Shown: positions 44,959-53,986 of the stretch, one piece after another | Layout: the number at the start of each line of letters is the position of its first letter | How positions within the stretch are numbered: position 1 is the stretch's first letter | Origin: Plantactinospora endophytica | Lineage (GTDB): Bacteria; Actinomycetota; Actinomycetes; Mycobacteriales; Micromonosporaceae | Length of the DNA: 64,000 bases | Direction of reading: 5' to 3' | Assembly: GCF_016862915.1 (NCBI RefSeq) | Contig: NZ_BONW01000021.1 | Span: 310,001 to 374,000 of the forward strand | Notes under the pieces: model-generated | Database searches by the model: none | Seen by the model: the letters and a program-made list of their open reading frames with translations, nothing else | What the model was told of the DNA's origin: nothing | Made by a program: the position numbers and the translations under genes

Positions 44959-45978
44959 ATGACGAGGCGTATTCGCGTGCTGGCCGCCGCGGCCATGGCC
45001 ACGGCCCTGTTGGTCACGGCCGGTTGCTCGGGCTCGGACGACTCCGACGGCGGTGACGCCGGCAGCAAGACCCCGGACAAGGTGACGTACCTGACCGGGT
45101 TCGGCACCGGTGGACACGACGCGTTCGCGTGGGTCGCGAAGGACAAGAACTTCTTCAAGGAGGCCGGGCTCGACGTCACCATCCAGCAGGGCGCCCCGGC
45201 CACCAACAACCAGGGTCTGCTCTCCGGCAAGGCGCAGTTCACCTACAGCGACGTGACCCAGTTGATGATCCAGACCGGCAAGGCGCAGGTCACCGAGATG
45301 CGGGTGATCGCCGCGGTGCACCAGAGCACCCTGGTCGCGATCTTCGCTCCGCCCGGCTCGAACGTCACGAAGCCGAAGGACCTGGAGGGCAAGCGGGTCG
45401 GCGTCGCCGCGGGCTCGATCACCAAGACCCTGCTGCCGGCGTACGGCAAGCTGGCCGGCTTCGACGCCAGCAAGCTCCAGTTCGTCGAGACCACCCCGCA
45501 GACCCTGGTCGGCCTGCTGGTCGGCAAGAAGGTCGACGTGCTCAGCACCTTCGTCATCACCAAGAACACGGTGGAGACGGTGACCAAGCAGCAGATGACC
45601 GTCATGCCGCTCACCGACTACCTGCGGGACCTGCTCGGCACCGGCCTCACCACCACCGCCAAGTACGCCCAGGAGAACCCGGACATCGTCAAGCGGTTCA
45701 AGGACGCGGCGATGAAGGGCCTCAAGTACACGGTGGAGAACCCTGAAGAGGCCGCCAAGATCATGAAGGCCAACAACCCGAACGTGAACGAGCAGGGCGC
45801 GGCGGCCGAGATCAAGCTGATGACGCCGTACGTCACCTCGGCGCCGGGCAACGTGATCGGCGCGCTCGACGAGCAGCGGGCCGCCCGGGCCATCGCGATC
45901 CTCCAGGGTGCCGAGCTGATCCCGGCCGGCCTCACCCCGGACAAGGTCATCGACTTCTCGATCGCGCCGAAGGCCTGA
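44959..45978 (+). CDS. NitT/TauT-type ABC substrate-binding lipoprotein
   Basis: A 339-residue binding protein. Signal MTRRIRVLAAAAMATALLVTAGC with lipobox TAGC and Cys23. The NMT1/SsuA-like fold follows: VTYLTGFGTGGHDAFAWVAKDKNFFKEAGLDVTIQQGAPATNNQGLLSGKAQFTYSDVTQLM, then GKRVGVAAGSITKTLLPAYGKLAGF. Family members bind sulfonates, nitrate, thiamine precursors or aromatics, so the ligand is open. The position after nirBD suggests nitrogen, but homology to THI5-like proteins would equally suit the thi genes. A hairpin follows the gene. Confidence 0.9.
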   Translation: MTRRIRVLAAAAMATALLVTAGCSGSDDSDGGDAGSKTPDKVTYLTGFGTGGHDAFAWVAKDKNFFKEAGLDVTIQQGAPATNNQGLLSGKAQFTYSDVTQLMIQTGKAQVTEMRVIAAVHQSTLVAIFAPPGSNVTKPKDLEGKRVGVAAGSITKTLLPAYGKLAGFDASKLQFVETTPQTLVGLLVGKKVDVLSTFVITKNTVETVTKQQMTVMPLTDYLRDLLGTGLTTTAKYAQENPDIVKRFKDAAMKGLKYTVENPEEAAKIMKANNPNVNEQGAAAEIKLMTPYVTSAPGNVIGALDEQRAARAIAILQGAELIPAGLTPDKVIDFSIAPKA

Positions 45979-45997
45979 CCCACAAGCGCGACATCTC

Positions 45998-46031
45998 GGG
46001 GACGGCGAGTGGACAGCCACTCGCCGTCCCC
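45998..46031 (+). terminator. 15-bp hairpin between lipoprotein and permease genes
   Basis: Perfect arms 45998-46012 and 46017-46031 with a four-base loop ACAG, then TTCTC. As at 4340, it probably raises binding protein over permease by partial termination or by protecting the upstream mRNA. Confidence 0.8.
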
Positions 46032-46054
46032 TTCTCGACGCAGAGGAGAAATCG

Positions 46055-46831
46055 ATGACCGGTAGGCGTGAACTGTCCCCCGGCGCCCGGACGGCCCTGC
46101 CGATCGCCGGCACCATCGTCGCGATCGCCCTGTGGTGGCTGGCGACCATCGTCTTCGACATCGAGACCCTGTTCCTGCCGAGCCCGCCGGAGGTGGTCGA
46201 CGCCTTCCGACGGGAGCCCACCTACCTGTTCGAGGGAGCCTGGGCGACGCTCTGGGGCACCCTCGTCGGCTTCGGCCTCGCGGCGGCCGGCGGGATGCTC
46301 GCCGCACTGCTGCTGACCAGTTCGCGTCTTGTCGAGCAGGCCACCCTGCCGATGATCGTGGCGTTCAACGCGGTGCCGAAGGTATCCCTCGTCCCGCTGC
46401 TGATCCTCTGGATCGGGTACGACTCGCGGACCAAGGTCTCCCTGGTCGTACTGATCGCGTTCTTCCCGATCATGGTGGCCGCCATGGCCGGCCTCACCTC
46501 GACCCCGGCCGACCTCTACGAACTGACCCGGTCGCTGTCGGCGTCCCGGCTGAAGACCTATCTCAAGGTACGCCTGCCGTGGGCGCTGCCCCAGGTCTTC
46601 GTCGGGCTGAAGCTCGGCATCACGCTCTCGCTTATCGGTGCCGTGGTGGCCGAGTTGCAGACCCTGAACGCCGGCCTCGGATCGATCATCTACAGCACCC
46701 AGCAGTCGTTCGACACCCCGCTGGCGTTCGCCGCGATCACCCTGGCCGGGCTGCTCGGCATCGCCCTGTTCTACGCGGTGGTGGTGGCCGAGCGGTTCGC
46801 GGTGCCGTGGGCCCGGAAGATCGCCGCCTGA
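46055..46831 (+). CDS. NitT/TauT-type ABC transporter permease
   Basis: A 258-residue BPD_transp_1 permease with about six helices. The EAA-like coupling loop is LTRSLSASRLKTYLKVRLPWALPQVFVGLKLG (residues about 167-198). Start ATG 46055 follows a GAGGAGAAA RBS. No ATPase gene follows; the only matching ATPase is 7 kb away at 54.1 kb. Confidence 0.93.
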   Translation: MTGRRELSPGARTALPIAGTIVAIALWWLATIVFDIETLFLPSPPEVVDAFRREPTYLFEGAWATLWGTLVGFGLAAAGGMLAALLLTSSRLVEQATLPMIVAFNAVPKVSLVPLLILWIGYDSRTKVSLVVLIAFFPIMVAAMAGLTSTPADLYELTRSLSASRLKTYLKVRLPWALPQVFVGLKLGITLSLIGAVVAELQTLNAGLGSIIYSTQQSFDTPLAFAAITLAGLLGIALFYAVVVAERFAVPWARKIAA

Positions 46832-46877
46832 CGGTGGCCGCCCGCTGAGCGACCCGGGCCACCGGGTCCGGACGGCC

Positions 46878-46948
46878 GGGCGGACCACCGCCGCGCACCG
46901 CCGATCGGGCGGACCACCGGTGCGGCCGACGCCGACGGTGGTCCGCCC
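46878..46948. terminator. Bidirectional terminator with duplicated left arm
   Basis: GGGCGGACCACCG occurs at 46878-46890 and 46907-46919, and its exact complement CGGTGGTCCGCCC at 46936-46948. Two alternative 13-bp stems can form between the convergent permease and SDR genes, eight bases before the SDR stop. Confidence 0.75.
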
Positions 46949-46955
46949 GCCGGGG

Positions 46956-47675
46956 TCAGGCCAGTCCGGCGCCGCCGTTGAGGTCGAGGTTGACCGCGTT
47001 GACGGCCGGGTTCTCCAGCAGGAACACCGCGGCGTCGGTGACGTCGGCCATCGTGGTCAGCCGACCCGTCGGGGTACGCGCGGTGTAGGTCTCGTGCACC
47101 TCGGCCGGCTGCTTGGCCCAGAACGGGCTGTCCCCGACGATGCCCGGGTGCAGGGCGTTGACCCGTACCGGCCGCAGCTCGGCGGCGAGCACGTTGACCA
47201 GGCCGACCACCCCGGCGTTCACCGTGGAGACCGTTGCCGAGCCAGGGAACGGCCGGTCCTTGGAACCGCCGCCGAAGAGCAGCACCGACCCGGTCGGCGA
47301 GAGCCTCGACGCGAGGGTGTGTGCCACCTCGGTGTAGCCGACCAGCTTCACCGTGACCAGGCTGACCGCCCGGTCGATCTGGTAGTCCGAGACCTTGTTG
47401 ACGTCCCGGACGAACGCGGAGAGGACAAGATGCTTGATCCCGCCGATTCCGGCGAGTGCGGCGGCGATGGTCTCGGGCTTGGCGAGGTCGACGGCGACGC
47501 CCGTGGTACGGCCACCGATCTCGGCGGCGACGGCCTCGGTCCGGGCCGTGTCGCGCCCGGTGATGACGACCTCGAGTCCCCGCTTGGCGTAGTGCTCGGC
47601 CACGTCCCGGCCGAGGCCGGAGGTACCCCCGATGACGACTACGGAGCCGCCATCGGGGCCATCGTGCTGTGGCAT
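46956..47675 (-). CDS. SDR-family protein lacking the catalytic Tyr/Lys
   Basis: A 239-residue Rossmann protein. VVVIGGTSGLGRDVAEHYAKRGLEVVITGRD is the NAD(P) fold (TGxxxGxG variant GGTSGLG), and VRVNALHPGIVGDSP is the normal late SDR motif. The YxxxK site is replaced: GSATVSTVNAGVVGLVNVLAAEL has Val/Thr and Asn where Tyr and Lys belong. It may bind a nucleotide without being an ordinary dehydrogenase, or use another mechanism. ATG 47675. It lies at the 3' side of the conservon on the same strand, 73 bases beyond cvnD. Confidence 0.85.
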   Translation of the reverse strand: MPQHDGPDGGSVVVIGGTSGLGRDVAEHYAKRGLEVVITGRDTARTEAVAAEIGGRTTGVAVDLAKPETIAAALAGIGGIKHLVLSAFVRDVNKVSDYQIDRAVSLVTVKLVGYTEVAHTLASRLSPTGSVLLFGGGSKDRPFPGSATVSTVNAGVVGLVNVLAAELRPVRVNALHPGIVGDSPFWAKQPAEVHETYTARTPTGRLTTMADVTDAAVFLLENPAVNAVNLDLNGGAGLA

Positions 47676-47748
47676 TTCTGTCCCTCTCGTTGTGCAGGAT
47701 TGAACCGCGGAGCCTCCCCGGGCCCGGCAAACCTGCGAACGACGAGGG

Positions 47749-48393
47749 TCAGCCGACCGGGGTGGGTTGTCCCCGGCCGTGCTCCGCGCGCAGCGTCGCC
47801 ATCGCGTGCTGTACCACGTTCACCAGCACGTGCTTGACCGACTCGCGGTGCCGGGCGTCGCACATCACCAGCGGAACGTGCGGGGCGATGGCGAGCGCCT
47901 CGCGTACCTCCTCCGCCTCGTACTGCGGGGCGTCGTCGAAGCAGTTCAACGCCACCACGTAAGGAAGGTGCCGGTTCTCGAAGTAGTCCAGCGGAGCGAA
48001 CGCGTCGGTGATCCGCCGCGTGTCGACAAGTACCGCCGCACCGACCGCACCACGGATGATCTCGTCCCACATGAACCAGAACCGGGTCTGTCCGGGCGTG
48101 CCGAACAGATAGAGGATCAGGTCCTGGGCCATGGTGATCCGGCCGAAGTCCATGGCGACCGTGGTGGTCTCCTTGCCCGGCACCTTGGAGGGGTCGTCGA
48201 TGCCGACACCCGCCGCGGTCATCACCGCCTCCGTGGTCAGCGGGGTGATCTCCGAGACCGCACCCACGAGCGTCGTCTTGCCGACACCGAACCCGCCGGC
48301 AATCACGATCTTCGCGGAGGTGATCCCTCCACCACCGCCACCACCGCCGCCGCCGCGACGCGGCCTGGCCGGGTCATAGCCTGCGAAGTCCAC
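47749..48393 (-). CDS. cvnD: Conservon small GTP-binding protein CvnD
   Basis: A 214-residue GTPase of the MglA-like/ATP-GTP-binding conservon family. A run of ten glycines (GGGGGGGGGG, residues 14-23) precedes the P-loop GGFGVGKTTLVGAVSEI. TVAMDFGRI is the switch region, YLFGTPGQTRFWFMWDEI the G3 motif, and ALNCFD replaces the usual NKxD. It acts as the output switch of the CvnABCD complex. It overlaps cvnC by 20 bases. Confidence 0.94.
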   Translation of the reverse strand: MDFAGYDPARPRRGGGGGGGGGGITSAKIVIAGGFGVGKTTLVGAVSEITPLTTEAVMTAAGVGIDDPSKVPGKETTTVAMDFGRITMAQDLILYLFGTPGQTRFWFMWDEIIRGAVGAAVLVDTRRITDAFAPLDYFENRHLPYVVALNCFDDAPQYEAEEVREALAIAPHVPLVMCDARHRESVKHVLVNVVQHAMATLRAEHGRGQPTPVG

Positions 48394-48742
48394 TTAGCAC
48401 CCTCTCAAGCAGTTCCATCCGCTCCTCGTACGCCTCAGACGGTGGAGCGGCACTGTGCAGCGTCAGCAGGCTGTCCGCCACCATGTCGGCGACCAGCACC
48501 CGGGCGACACCCAACGGCAGCCGGGTGTACGCGGCGATCTCCGCCAGTGACTGCGCCCGGCCCTCGCAGATCGTGGCGATGCGGTGCTTGTCATGGCCGG
48601 CGAACCTGGACTCCACGACCGCGGCCGGGCTCGCCACGAGCACCGCCTCGAGCGCGATCTCCAGCCGGGCCTCGGTACGGCCGCGGGTGACCGCGTACGG
48701 TCGGACGAGCGCGCCACGCGGGTCATCGCGTCGTCCCTCCAT
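48374..48742 (-). CDS. cvnC: Conservon DUF742 protein CvnC
   Basis: A 122-residue DUF742 protein: RPYAVTRGRTEARLEIALEAVLVASP...LAEIAAYTRLPLGVARVLVADMVADSLLTLH, a winged-helix-like fold. CvnC binds CvnA and CvnD in the membrane-associated complex. ATG 48742 gives the usual RPYAVT near the start. It ends with LERVLSGLRRL inside the start of cvnD. Confidence 0.93.
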   Translation of the reverse strand: MEGRRDDPRGALVRPYAVTRGRTEARLEIALEAVLVASPAAVVESRFAGHDKHRIATICEGRAQSLAEIAAYTRLPLGVARVLVADMVADSLLTLHSAAPPSEAYEERMELLERVLSGLRRL

Positions 48743-48804
48743 ACCGTGGTCACCTCCTCAGAGTCGAGTCGCGGCTGCACCGATGCCATCCTTGATCAGC
48801 CAGG

Positions 48805-49215
48805 TTAGGGACGCGAGACAGCCTCGCGCGGCAGCGGCACGAGCGCCGCACCGACCCGTTCCACGAGCAGCGCCATCTCGTAGCCGACCTGGCCGACGTC
48901 GCAGCTCCGGGCGGCCAGCACGGCCATCGAGGAGCCGTCGCTGATGGACATCAGGAACAGGTATCCACTGTCCATCTCGATGACGGTCTGCAGCACCCCA
49001 CCCGCACTGAACATCCGGGAGGCGCCGTCGGTCAGGCTGACCACGCCGGAGGTGATCGCCGCGAGCTGGTCGGCCCGGTCCGCCGGCAGGTCCCGCGAGG
49101 AGGCGAGGAGCAGGCCGTCCGCGGAGACCGCCACGACGTGTGCGATGCCGGCGACGCTGTCGGCGAAGTTACTGAGCAGCCAACCCATGTCCTGCATCGC
49201 TGCTGGCCTGTTCAT
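48805..49215 (-). CDS. cvnB: Conservon roadblock/LC7 protein CvnB
   Basis: A 136-residue roadblock-domain protein: MGWLLSNFADSVAGIAHVVAVSADGLLLASSRDLPADRADQLAAITSGVVSLTDGASRMF...GYLFLMSISDGSSMAVLAARSCDVGQVGYEMALLVERVG. Roadblock proteins act as GTPase-activating or scaffolding partners of CvnD-type GTPases. ATG 49215 overlaps the cvnA stop (ATGA). Confidence 0.95.
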   Translation of the reverse strand: MNRPAAMQDMGWLLSNFADSVAGIAHVVAVSADGLLLASSRDLPADRADQLAAITSGVVSLTDGASRMFSAGGVLQTVIEMDSGYLFLMSISDGSSMAVLAARSCDVGQVGYEMALLVERVGAALVPLPREAVSRP

Positions 49216-52200
49216 CCGCTGGTCTCCTTGGTTGGGATCGTGCCGTTCTGCTCGGAACCGGCCGTCCGCCCGCGCTGTACGCCACGGTGGTAGGCCGACA
49301 ACAGACCGCGCACCTCGTCCGGGGTACGCCTGGTCCGATCGCGCCCGCTCTTGGGCTCGACACCGCCGGGCACCAACTGTGCCTGGGGTACCCGCTTGGG
49401 CAGACCGGACCGGGTGGTGCCGGCGCTGGCCGGCTCCGCCGCCCGACTTGCCCGGGCCCAGCCCTCGTCGGCAGCCGTCTGCCAGGATCCCTCGGACCCG
49501 GCGGTCGGCACGGCCGGCGGCGGCGCGGGGGCGGCCGGCGGCGCGGCGGCCGGCGCCGGTACGGCGGCGGGTGTCGGTGGTGCGTAGGGGGCCGGCGGCG
49601 GCGCGGATCGCCCTGGCGAACGGGCGGCCAGCGGAGCGCGACCCGGCGTCGCCGACGACGGCGCGGCCGGTGCCGGAGGCGACTGGTAGCCGCCCGGCGG
49701 CACCGTGAAGATCGCGGTCGAGTCCGATCCGTGGGAACGGAACCAGACCGCCTCCATCTCGCGGAAGATCGGCGCCTCGCCGGTGTCCTCCACCCGGGGC
49801 GCGACCGCGGAGGCCGCACTGACCGGGGCACCGGCGACCGGGCCGGAGGGCAGACCGGACGGGGCCGAGACCGCGGGGGACATGGCGTGCGCGGCCGGGC
49901 CGGCACCGGCCGCGCCGCGCTGCGGCAGCGCCGACCCGACCGTCGGGTACTGCACGGTCGGCGAGGTGACCCCGGTCGAACCGGCGAAACCGGTGTGCGC
50001 GGGCGGAGCCGTCGACGCCGGAGCCTGGTACGTCGGCGTCATGCTCTGCTGGTACGCCGGGTTCGGCATCGCCGGTAGCTGGCTCGCCGTCAACTGGCTG
50101 TTGATCGCCGCACCGGTGCCGGCCGGCATCGCGCCCGCCGGGCTGCCGCCGGTCTGCCACTGGTTCGTTCCCGCGTTGCGCCACTGGTCGGTCAGCGTGC
50201 CGTTGCGGGACGCGCCGACCGGGGAGAGCGTCTCCTGCCAGGCCGGACCGTTCGACGGTTGGGTGGGCGCGGCCGGCGCCTGCTCGACGGCGAGCGGCTG
50301 CCGGGGCCGGCCGAGAATCTGGTCACGGCCGCGAGGCGCGGGCAGCACCACGGTGCTGGCCGGCAGGGTCACCTGGGCGACCGTGCCGCCCTCCACGTTG
50401 CGGCGCAGGTCGACGCGGATCTCGTGCCGGTGCGCCAGCCGACCGACGACCGCGAGGCCCATCAGCCGGAAGGCCGCCACGTCGACGGCGGGCGGGGCCG
50501 CCAGCCGACGGTTCAGCGCGTCCATCTGCTCTTCGCTGAGCCCGAGTCCCCGGTCCTCCACCTGGATCAGCACGTAGTCACGGATCCGGCGGGCGTCGGC
50601 GACGACGGTGGTGTGCGGCGGCGAGAAGCGGGTCGCGTTGTCGAGCAGTTCGGCGACGAGTCGGACCACGTCGTTGACCGCGTGCGCGGCGACCGAGATG
50701 TCCGGGTCGACCGTGCCGAACTCGATCCGGTTGTAGAGCTCCACCTCGGACTGGGCGGCCCGGAGGGCGTCGATCAGCAGCGCGTCCTCCCGGCGCGGCG
50801 CCGTCGAGTCGGCACCGGCCAGTACGAGCAGGTTTTCGTCGTTGCGGCGCATTCGGGTGGCCAGGTGGTCGAGCTCGAAGAGCTGGGCCAGCCGCTTCGG
50901 GTCCTCCTCACCCCGCTCGATCGCGTCGAGTTCACCGATCATCCGGTCGACCAGGGTCTGGCTTCGGCGGGCCAGGCTGAGGAACATCGCCGAGACGCTG
51001 GTCCGCAGCGCGGCCTGCTCGGCCGCGATCCGGACCGCTTCCTTGTGTACGACGTTGAACGCCAGCGCGACCTGGCCCACCTCGTCCTTGTTGTTCAGCC
51101 GGATCGGATCCCGGACCTGCCGGACGATCTCGTCGACACCACCGTCGCCGATGTTGCCGACGTCCCGCAGCCGGCGGACCGCCTCCGGAAGGTCGTGGTT
51201 GGCCACCGAGAGCGCACCCTCGCGGAGCCGGCGCAGCGACTGGTTGAGCGACCGGGCCAGTACCACGGCCAGGGCGAGCGCGGCGATCAGCGTGAGGAGT
51301 ACGACGATCGATTCGAGGATGGCCTGCTGGACGACCTCGGACCGGGCCTGGTCGGCCTGGTCCAGCAGGTCGGATTCGAGCTGCGTCTCCGCCCAGCGCA
51401 TCAGGTCGTTGATGGAGCCGATCGCGATCGCGGCCGAACTCGCGCTGACCGGTGCCGGCCGCCCGACGGAACCGCTCAGGTCCCGGGCGACCTTGTCGGC
51501 GAGGATCACCGCGTCGCCGGTGACGGCACCGGTGACCACCGCCTCCTGCTGCGCGGTGGCGGAGGCCCCGAAGGCCAGCAGCGCCTCCTGCTGGCTGGTC
51601 AGGGTGGCGATGAAGGCGGAGAACTGCTCCTGGTCCAGCACGTTGCGGGGGGCCAGTGCGCTGTAGACCACCGCCTCCTCTTCGGCCACGGCCTCCTTGG
51701 CCTGGGCGAGAGCGGAGAGGGTACGCAGGCTGTCGCCGACCGCGCTCTCACCGGAGATCTGGCCGAGCGCCTCGCCGTACGCCACGAGTTCGCCGATGAT
51801 CATCCCGTACCGCAGGGTGGCCTCGCCGGGCGGCATCTGCGCGCGTTCCTGCACCTCCTGCCGGGTGCTGTTCAGCGTGGCCAGCCGGTCGTCGATGACC
51901 CGGAGCCGGTCCTCGACCGAGCCCGGTACGTCACTCACCTGCGCGCGCCGGTCGTTGTACGCGGCGATCCGGGCATCGGTGCGCTGCACGTACGCCTCGA
52001 ACGCCTCGCGCTTCATGTCGGGCGACTTGGCGAGCAGCCGGGCCGCCGCGATCCGCTCCTTGTGCACGTCCTGGGTGAGCGCCGAGATGTCGGCGGAAAG
52101 CTCGGTCAGCGACCGCAGTACGCCGGCCTGGTAGGCGCCCTGTCCGATGTCGACCAGTCGGATCGTGGCGAGCGCGAGAACCGCGGCGACGGGCACGACG

Positions 52201-52316
52201 AGCAGCAACGCGAGCTTGGACCGGATTCGGGTGTCCCGTAGCCGGGGAAGCCAGCGGCGTGGTGCAGCGCCCCCCCGCAGACCTTTTGCGGGCAGGGTCG
52301 TAGGTCCGGTGCTCAC
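49212..52316 (-). CDS. cvnA: Conservon sensor kinase-like protein CvnA with NIT-like sensing domain
   Basis: A 1034-residue membrane sensor. First helix LALLLVVPVAAVLALATIRLVDI (about 35-57); an all-helical extracytoplasmic domain (60-310) of the NIT (nitrate/nitrite-sensing) type; second helix IVVLLTLIAALALAVVLA (about 335-352); HAMP; then SLARRSQTLVDRMIGELDAIE, where a normal kinase would have its His; ATPase N-box LVAELLDNATRFSPPHT and G-box VEDRGLGLSEEQ. The last 350 residues are Ala/Pro-rich, ending VPQAQLVPGGVEPKSGRDRTRRTPDEVRGLLSAYHRGVQRGR. GTG 52316. The missing phospho-acceptor His is typical of CvnA. Confidence 0.93.
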   Translation of the reverse strand: MSTGPTTLPAKGLRGGAAPRRWLPRLRDTRIRSKLALLLVVPVAAVLALATIRLVDIGQGAYQAGVLRSLTELSADISALTQDVHKERIAAARLLAKSPDMKREAFEAYVQRTDARIAAYNDRRAQVSDVPGSVEDRLRVIDDRLATLNSTRQEVQERAQMPPGEATLRYGMIIGELVAYGEALGQISGESAVGDSLRTLSALAQAKEAVAEEEAVVYSALAPRNVLDQEQFSAFIATLTSQQEALLAFGASATAQQEAVVTGAVTGDAVILADKVARDLSGSVGRPAPVSASSAAIAIGSINDLMRWAETQLESDLLDQADQARSEVVQQAILESIVVLLTLIAALALAVVLARSLNQSLRRLREGALSVANHDLPEAVRRLRDVGNIGDGGVDEIVRQVRDPIRLNNKDEVGQVALAFNVVHKEAVRIAAEQAALRTSVSAMFLSLARRSQTLVDRMIGELDAIERGEEDPKRLAQLFELDHLATRMRRNDENLLVLAGADSTAPRREDALLIDALRAAQSEVELYNRIEFGTVDPDISVAAHAVNDVVRLVAELLDNATRFSPPHTTVVADARRIRDYVLIQVEDRGLGLSEEQMDALNRRLAAPPAVDVAAFRLMGLAVVGRLAHRHEIRVDLRRNVEGGTVAQVTLPASTVVLPAPRGRDQILGRPRQPLAVEQAPAAPTQPSNGPAWQETLSPVGASRNGTLTDQWRNAGTNQWQTGGSPAGAMPAGTGAAINSQLTASQLPAMPNPAYQQSMTPTYQAPASTAPPAHTGFAGSTGVTSPTVQYPTVGSALPQRGAAGAGPAAHAMSPAVSAPSGLPSGPVAGAPVSAASAVAPRVEDTGEAPIFREMEAVWFRSHGSDSTAIFTVPPGGYQSPPAPAAPSSATPGRAPLAARSPGRSAPPPAPYAPPTPAAVPAPAAAPPAAPAPPPAVPTAGSEGSWQTAADEGWARASRAAEPASAGTTRSGLPKRVPQAQLVPGGVEPKSGRDRTRRTPDEVRGLLSAYHRGVQRGRTAGSEQNGTIPTKETSG

Positions 52317-52771
52317 GACATCGCCTCCGTCGTTTCATTACGTGACCCGTCGACCGATGCCTGCTGCAGCGGATCGAGCCGCACGCGGCACGGCCGCGAT
52401 TTCATCAGAAGAAGGCCGCTTTGGGAAGCGACGGGAGGGCAGCAAAGGTCCATCATGGGACGTCTACTACCCTCGGGGCCGGAAGATCGACGGACCGCCA
52501 AGTCTCTGATCAGCACATATATCTTTAGAGTGGTCGCTTGTATCTGGAAAGTTATCCCGCACCCGTACCCCCTCTTATCACTATGTGAGACCCGTCATCC
52601 CGAAACCGGCCGGCTATCCAGCGCTTGACCCGGGCGGCCGGCATTGGCAAGGTTTTGCGGGTTTGAAGGCTTCGCGTGAACCGTACGGCAGATCGTTGCC
52701 GATCCATTGTGGACGACTAGATCGGCGGCCGGGCAAGCCCCCCACCCGCGCCGGATACCTGGAGGACTGAG
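52317..52771. other. Divergent intergenic region between cvnA and the orphan binding protein
   Basis: No gene seen. A clearly AT-richer stretch at 52501-52590 (ATATATC, TTTAGAG, TTATCACTATG) stands out and probably holds promoters. Close to cvnA, GTCAC and GAAAC on the minus strand near 52330-52350 are spaced five bases, one short of a GlnR half box, so it was not called as such. Confidence 0.5.
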
Positions 52772-53965
52772 TTGAGGCCCATCCGCTCCGCGATACCCGC
52801 GCTGCTCGCGTCGGCCATCCTGGCAACCTCGCTGACCGGCTGCCAGTTCGGCGCGCCGGACGAGGCGTCCGGAGAGATCGTGATCGGCGCCGACCTGGAG
52901 TTGTCCGGCGCCGCCCCACAGGTGGGTAATGCCTACCAGCGGGCCCTGCAACTGAAGGTCGAGCAACTGAACGAGTCCGGTGCGCTCGGCGACCGCAAGG
53001 TACGCCTCGAGGTCCGGGACAACAAGTTCGACCAGAGCATCTCGGCAACCAACATCGGCGATTTCACCGCCAATCCGGCCATCAGCGGCATCATCATGGG
53101 CAGTTGCAACGTATGTGCCATCGGTGCGACAAAGACGGTCCGGAGCAAGCAGGTTCCGACGATCGCGCTCGCCCCGGCCGGCGCCGTAGCGTCCGGGCAG
53201 GACCGGGAATACATGTTCAGACTCGGCCCGAACGCCCGCGACAACGTGGCCGCCATCGCCGCCGAACTCCGCAGCCGGAAGGTCAAGTCGGTCGGACTGC
53301 TGCGCACCGCCGACGAGTACGGCCAGGAAGGCGAGGGCCTCCTGCGGACCGAACTCGTCGGCCCGGAGGAGGACGAGACGGACATCCCGATCGTCGCCAG
53401 CCGCGCGGTCAAGCACACCGACACCGACGTCAGCCAGGCCGTCGCCGCGATCGTCGCCGAGGAGCCCGACGCGGTGATCGTGTGGGCCCCCGCCGACCAG
53501 GCGAACCTGGCGATCGGGAGCCTGAAGAAGGAACGCTTCAAGGGCCACGTCTTCTTCGACGCCGTGGCCGCCGGTGACCTCTTCATCGGCAACAGCGGGA
53601 GCGCGGCGGAGAACACCACGATGGTCTTCACCCAGACGATGGTGATCGACGACGTCATCGCGACGACCCCGGCCAAGGCGGCGAGCAAGCAGTGGTTCCG
53701 GGACTACACCGCCCGGTTCGGCGGCTACTACGGATACTCCTCGTTCGCCGCCGACGCCCTACAACTGATCGTGGACGCGGCGCTGCGGGCCGGCGACAAG
53801 GACGGGACGCCGGACCGCGGCCGGATCCGCGCCCTGCTGGAGACCGCGGAGACCGACGGGCTCTCCGGCCCGATCCGGATGACCCCGGAGAACCACTCGG
53901 GGCTGATGCCCCAGGCACTGACCCTGCTGGTCGCCCGTGGCGGCCGGTGGCGGCTGGCCGGCTGA
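52772..53965 (+). CDS. LivJ/AmiC-like substrate-binding lipoprotein (orphan)
   Basis: A 397-residue type I periplasmic-binding protein. Signal MRPIRSAIPALLASAILATSLTGC with lipobox LTGC (Cys24). The domain starts IVIGADLELSGAAPQVGNAYQRALQLKVEQLNESGALGDRKVRLEVRDNKFD, typical of branched-chain amino acid/amide/urea receptors, and ends VDAALRAGDKDGTPDRGRIRALLETAE. The start is TTG 52772 after CTGGAGGA. No Liv-type permease or ATPase is nearby. It is divergent from cvnA and followed by a terminator, so it stands alone. Confidence 0.88.
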   Translation: MRPIRSAIPALLASAILATSLTGCQFGAPDEASGEIVIGADLELSGAAPQVGNAYQRALQLKVEQLNESGALGDRKVRLEVRDNKFDQSISATNIGDFTANPAISGIIMGSCNVCAIGATKTVRSKQVPTIALAPAGAVASGQDREYMFRLGPNARDNVAAIAAELRSRKVKSVGLLRTADEYGQEGEGLLRTELVGPEEDETDIPIVASRAVKHTDTDVSQAVAAIVAEEPDAVIVWAPADQANLAIGSLKKERFKGHVFFDAVAAGDLFIGNSGSAAENTTMVFTQTMVIDDVIATTPAKAASKQWFRDYTARFGGYYGYSSFAADALQLIVDAALRAGDKDGTPDRGRIRALLETAETDGLSGPIRMTPENHSGLMPQALTLLVARGGRWRLAG

Positions 53966-53986
53966 GCCGGCGATCGACAACGCCGC

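Noticed and set aside
52317-52360. GlnR box upstream of cvnA
   Set aside because: GTCAC and GAAAC are present on the minus strand but separated by five bases instead of six, with no second repeat.
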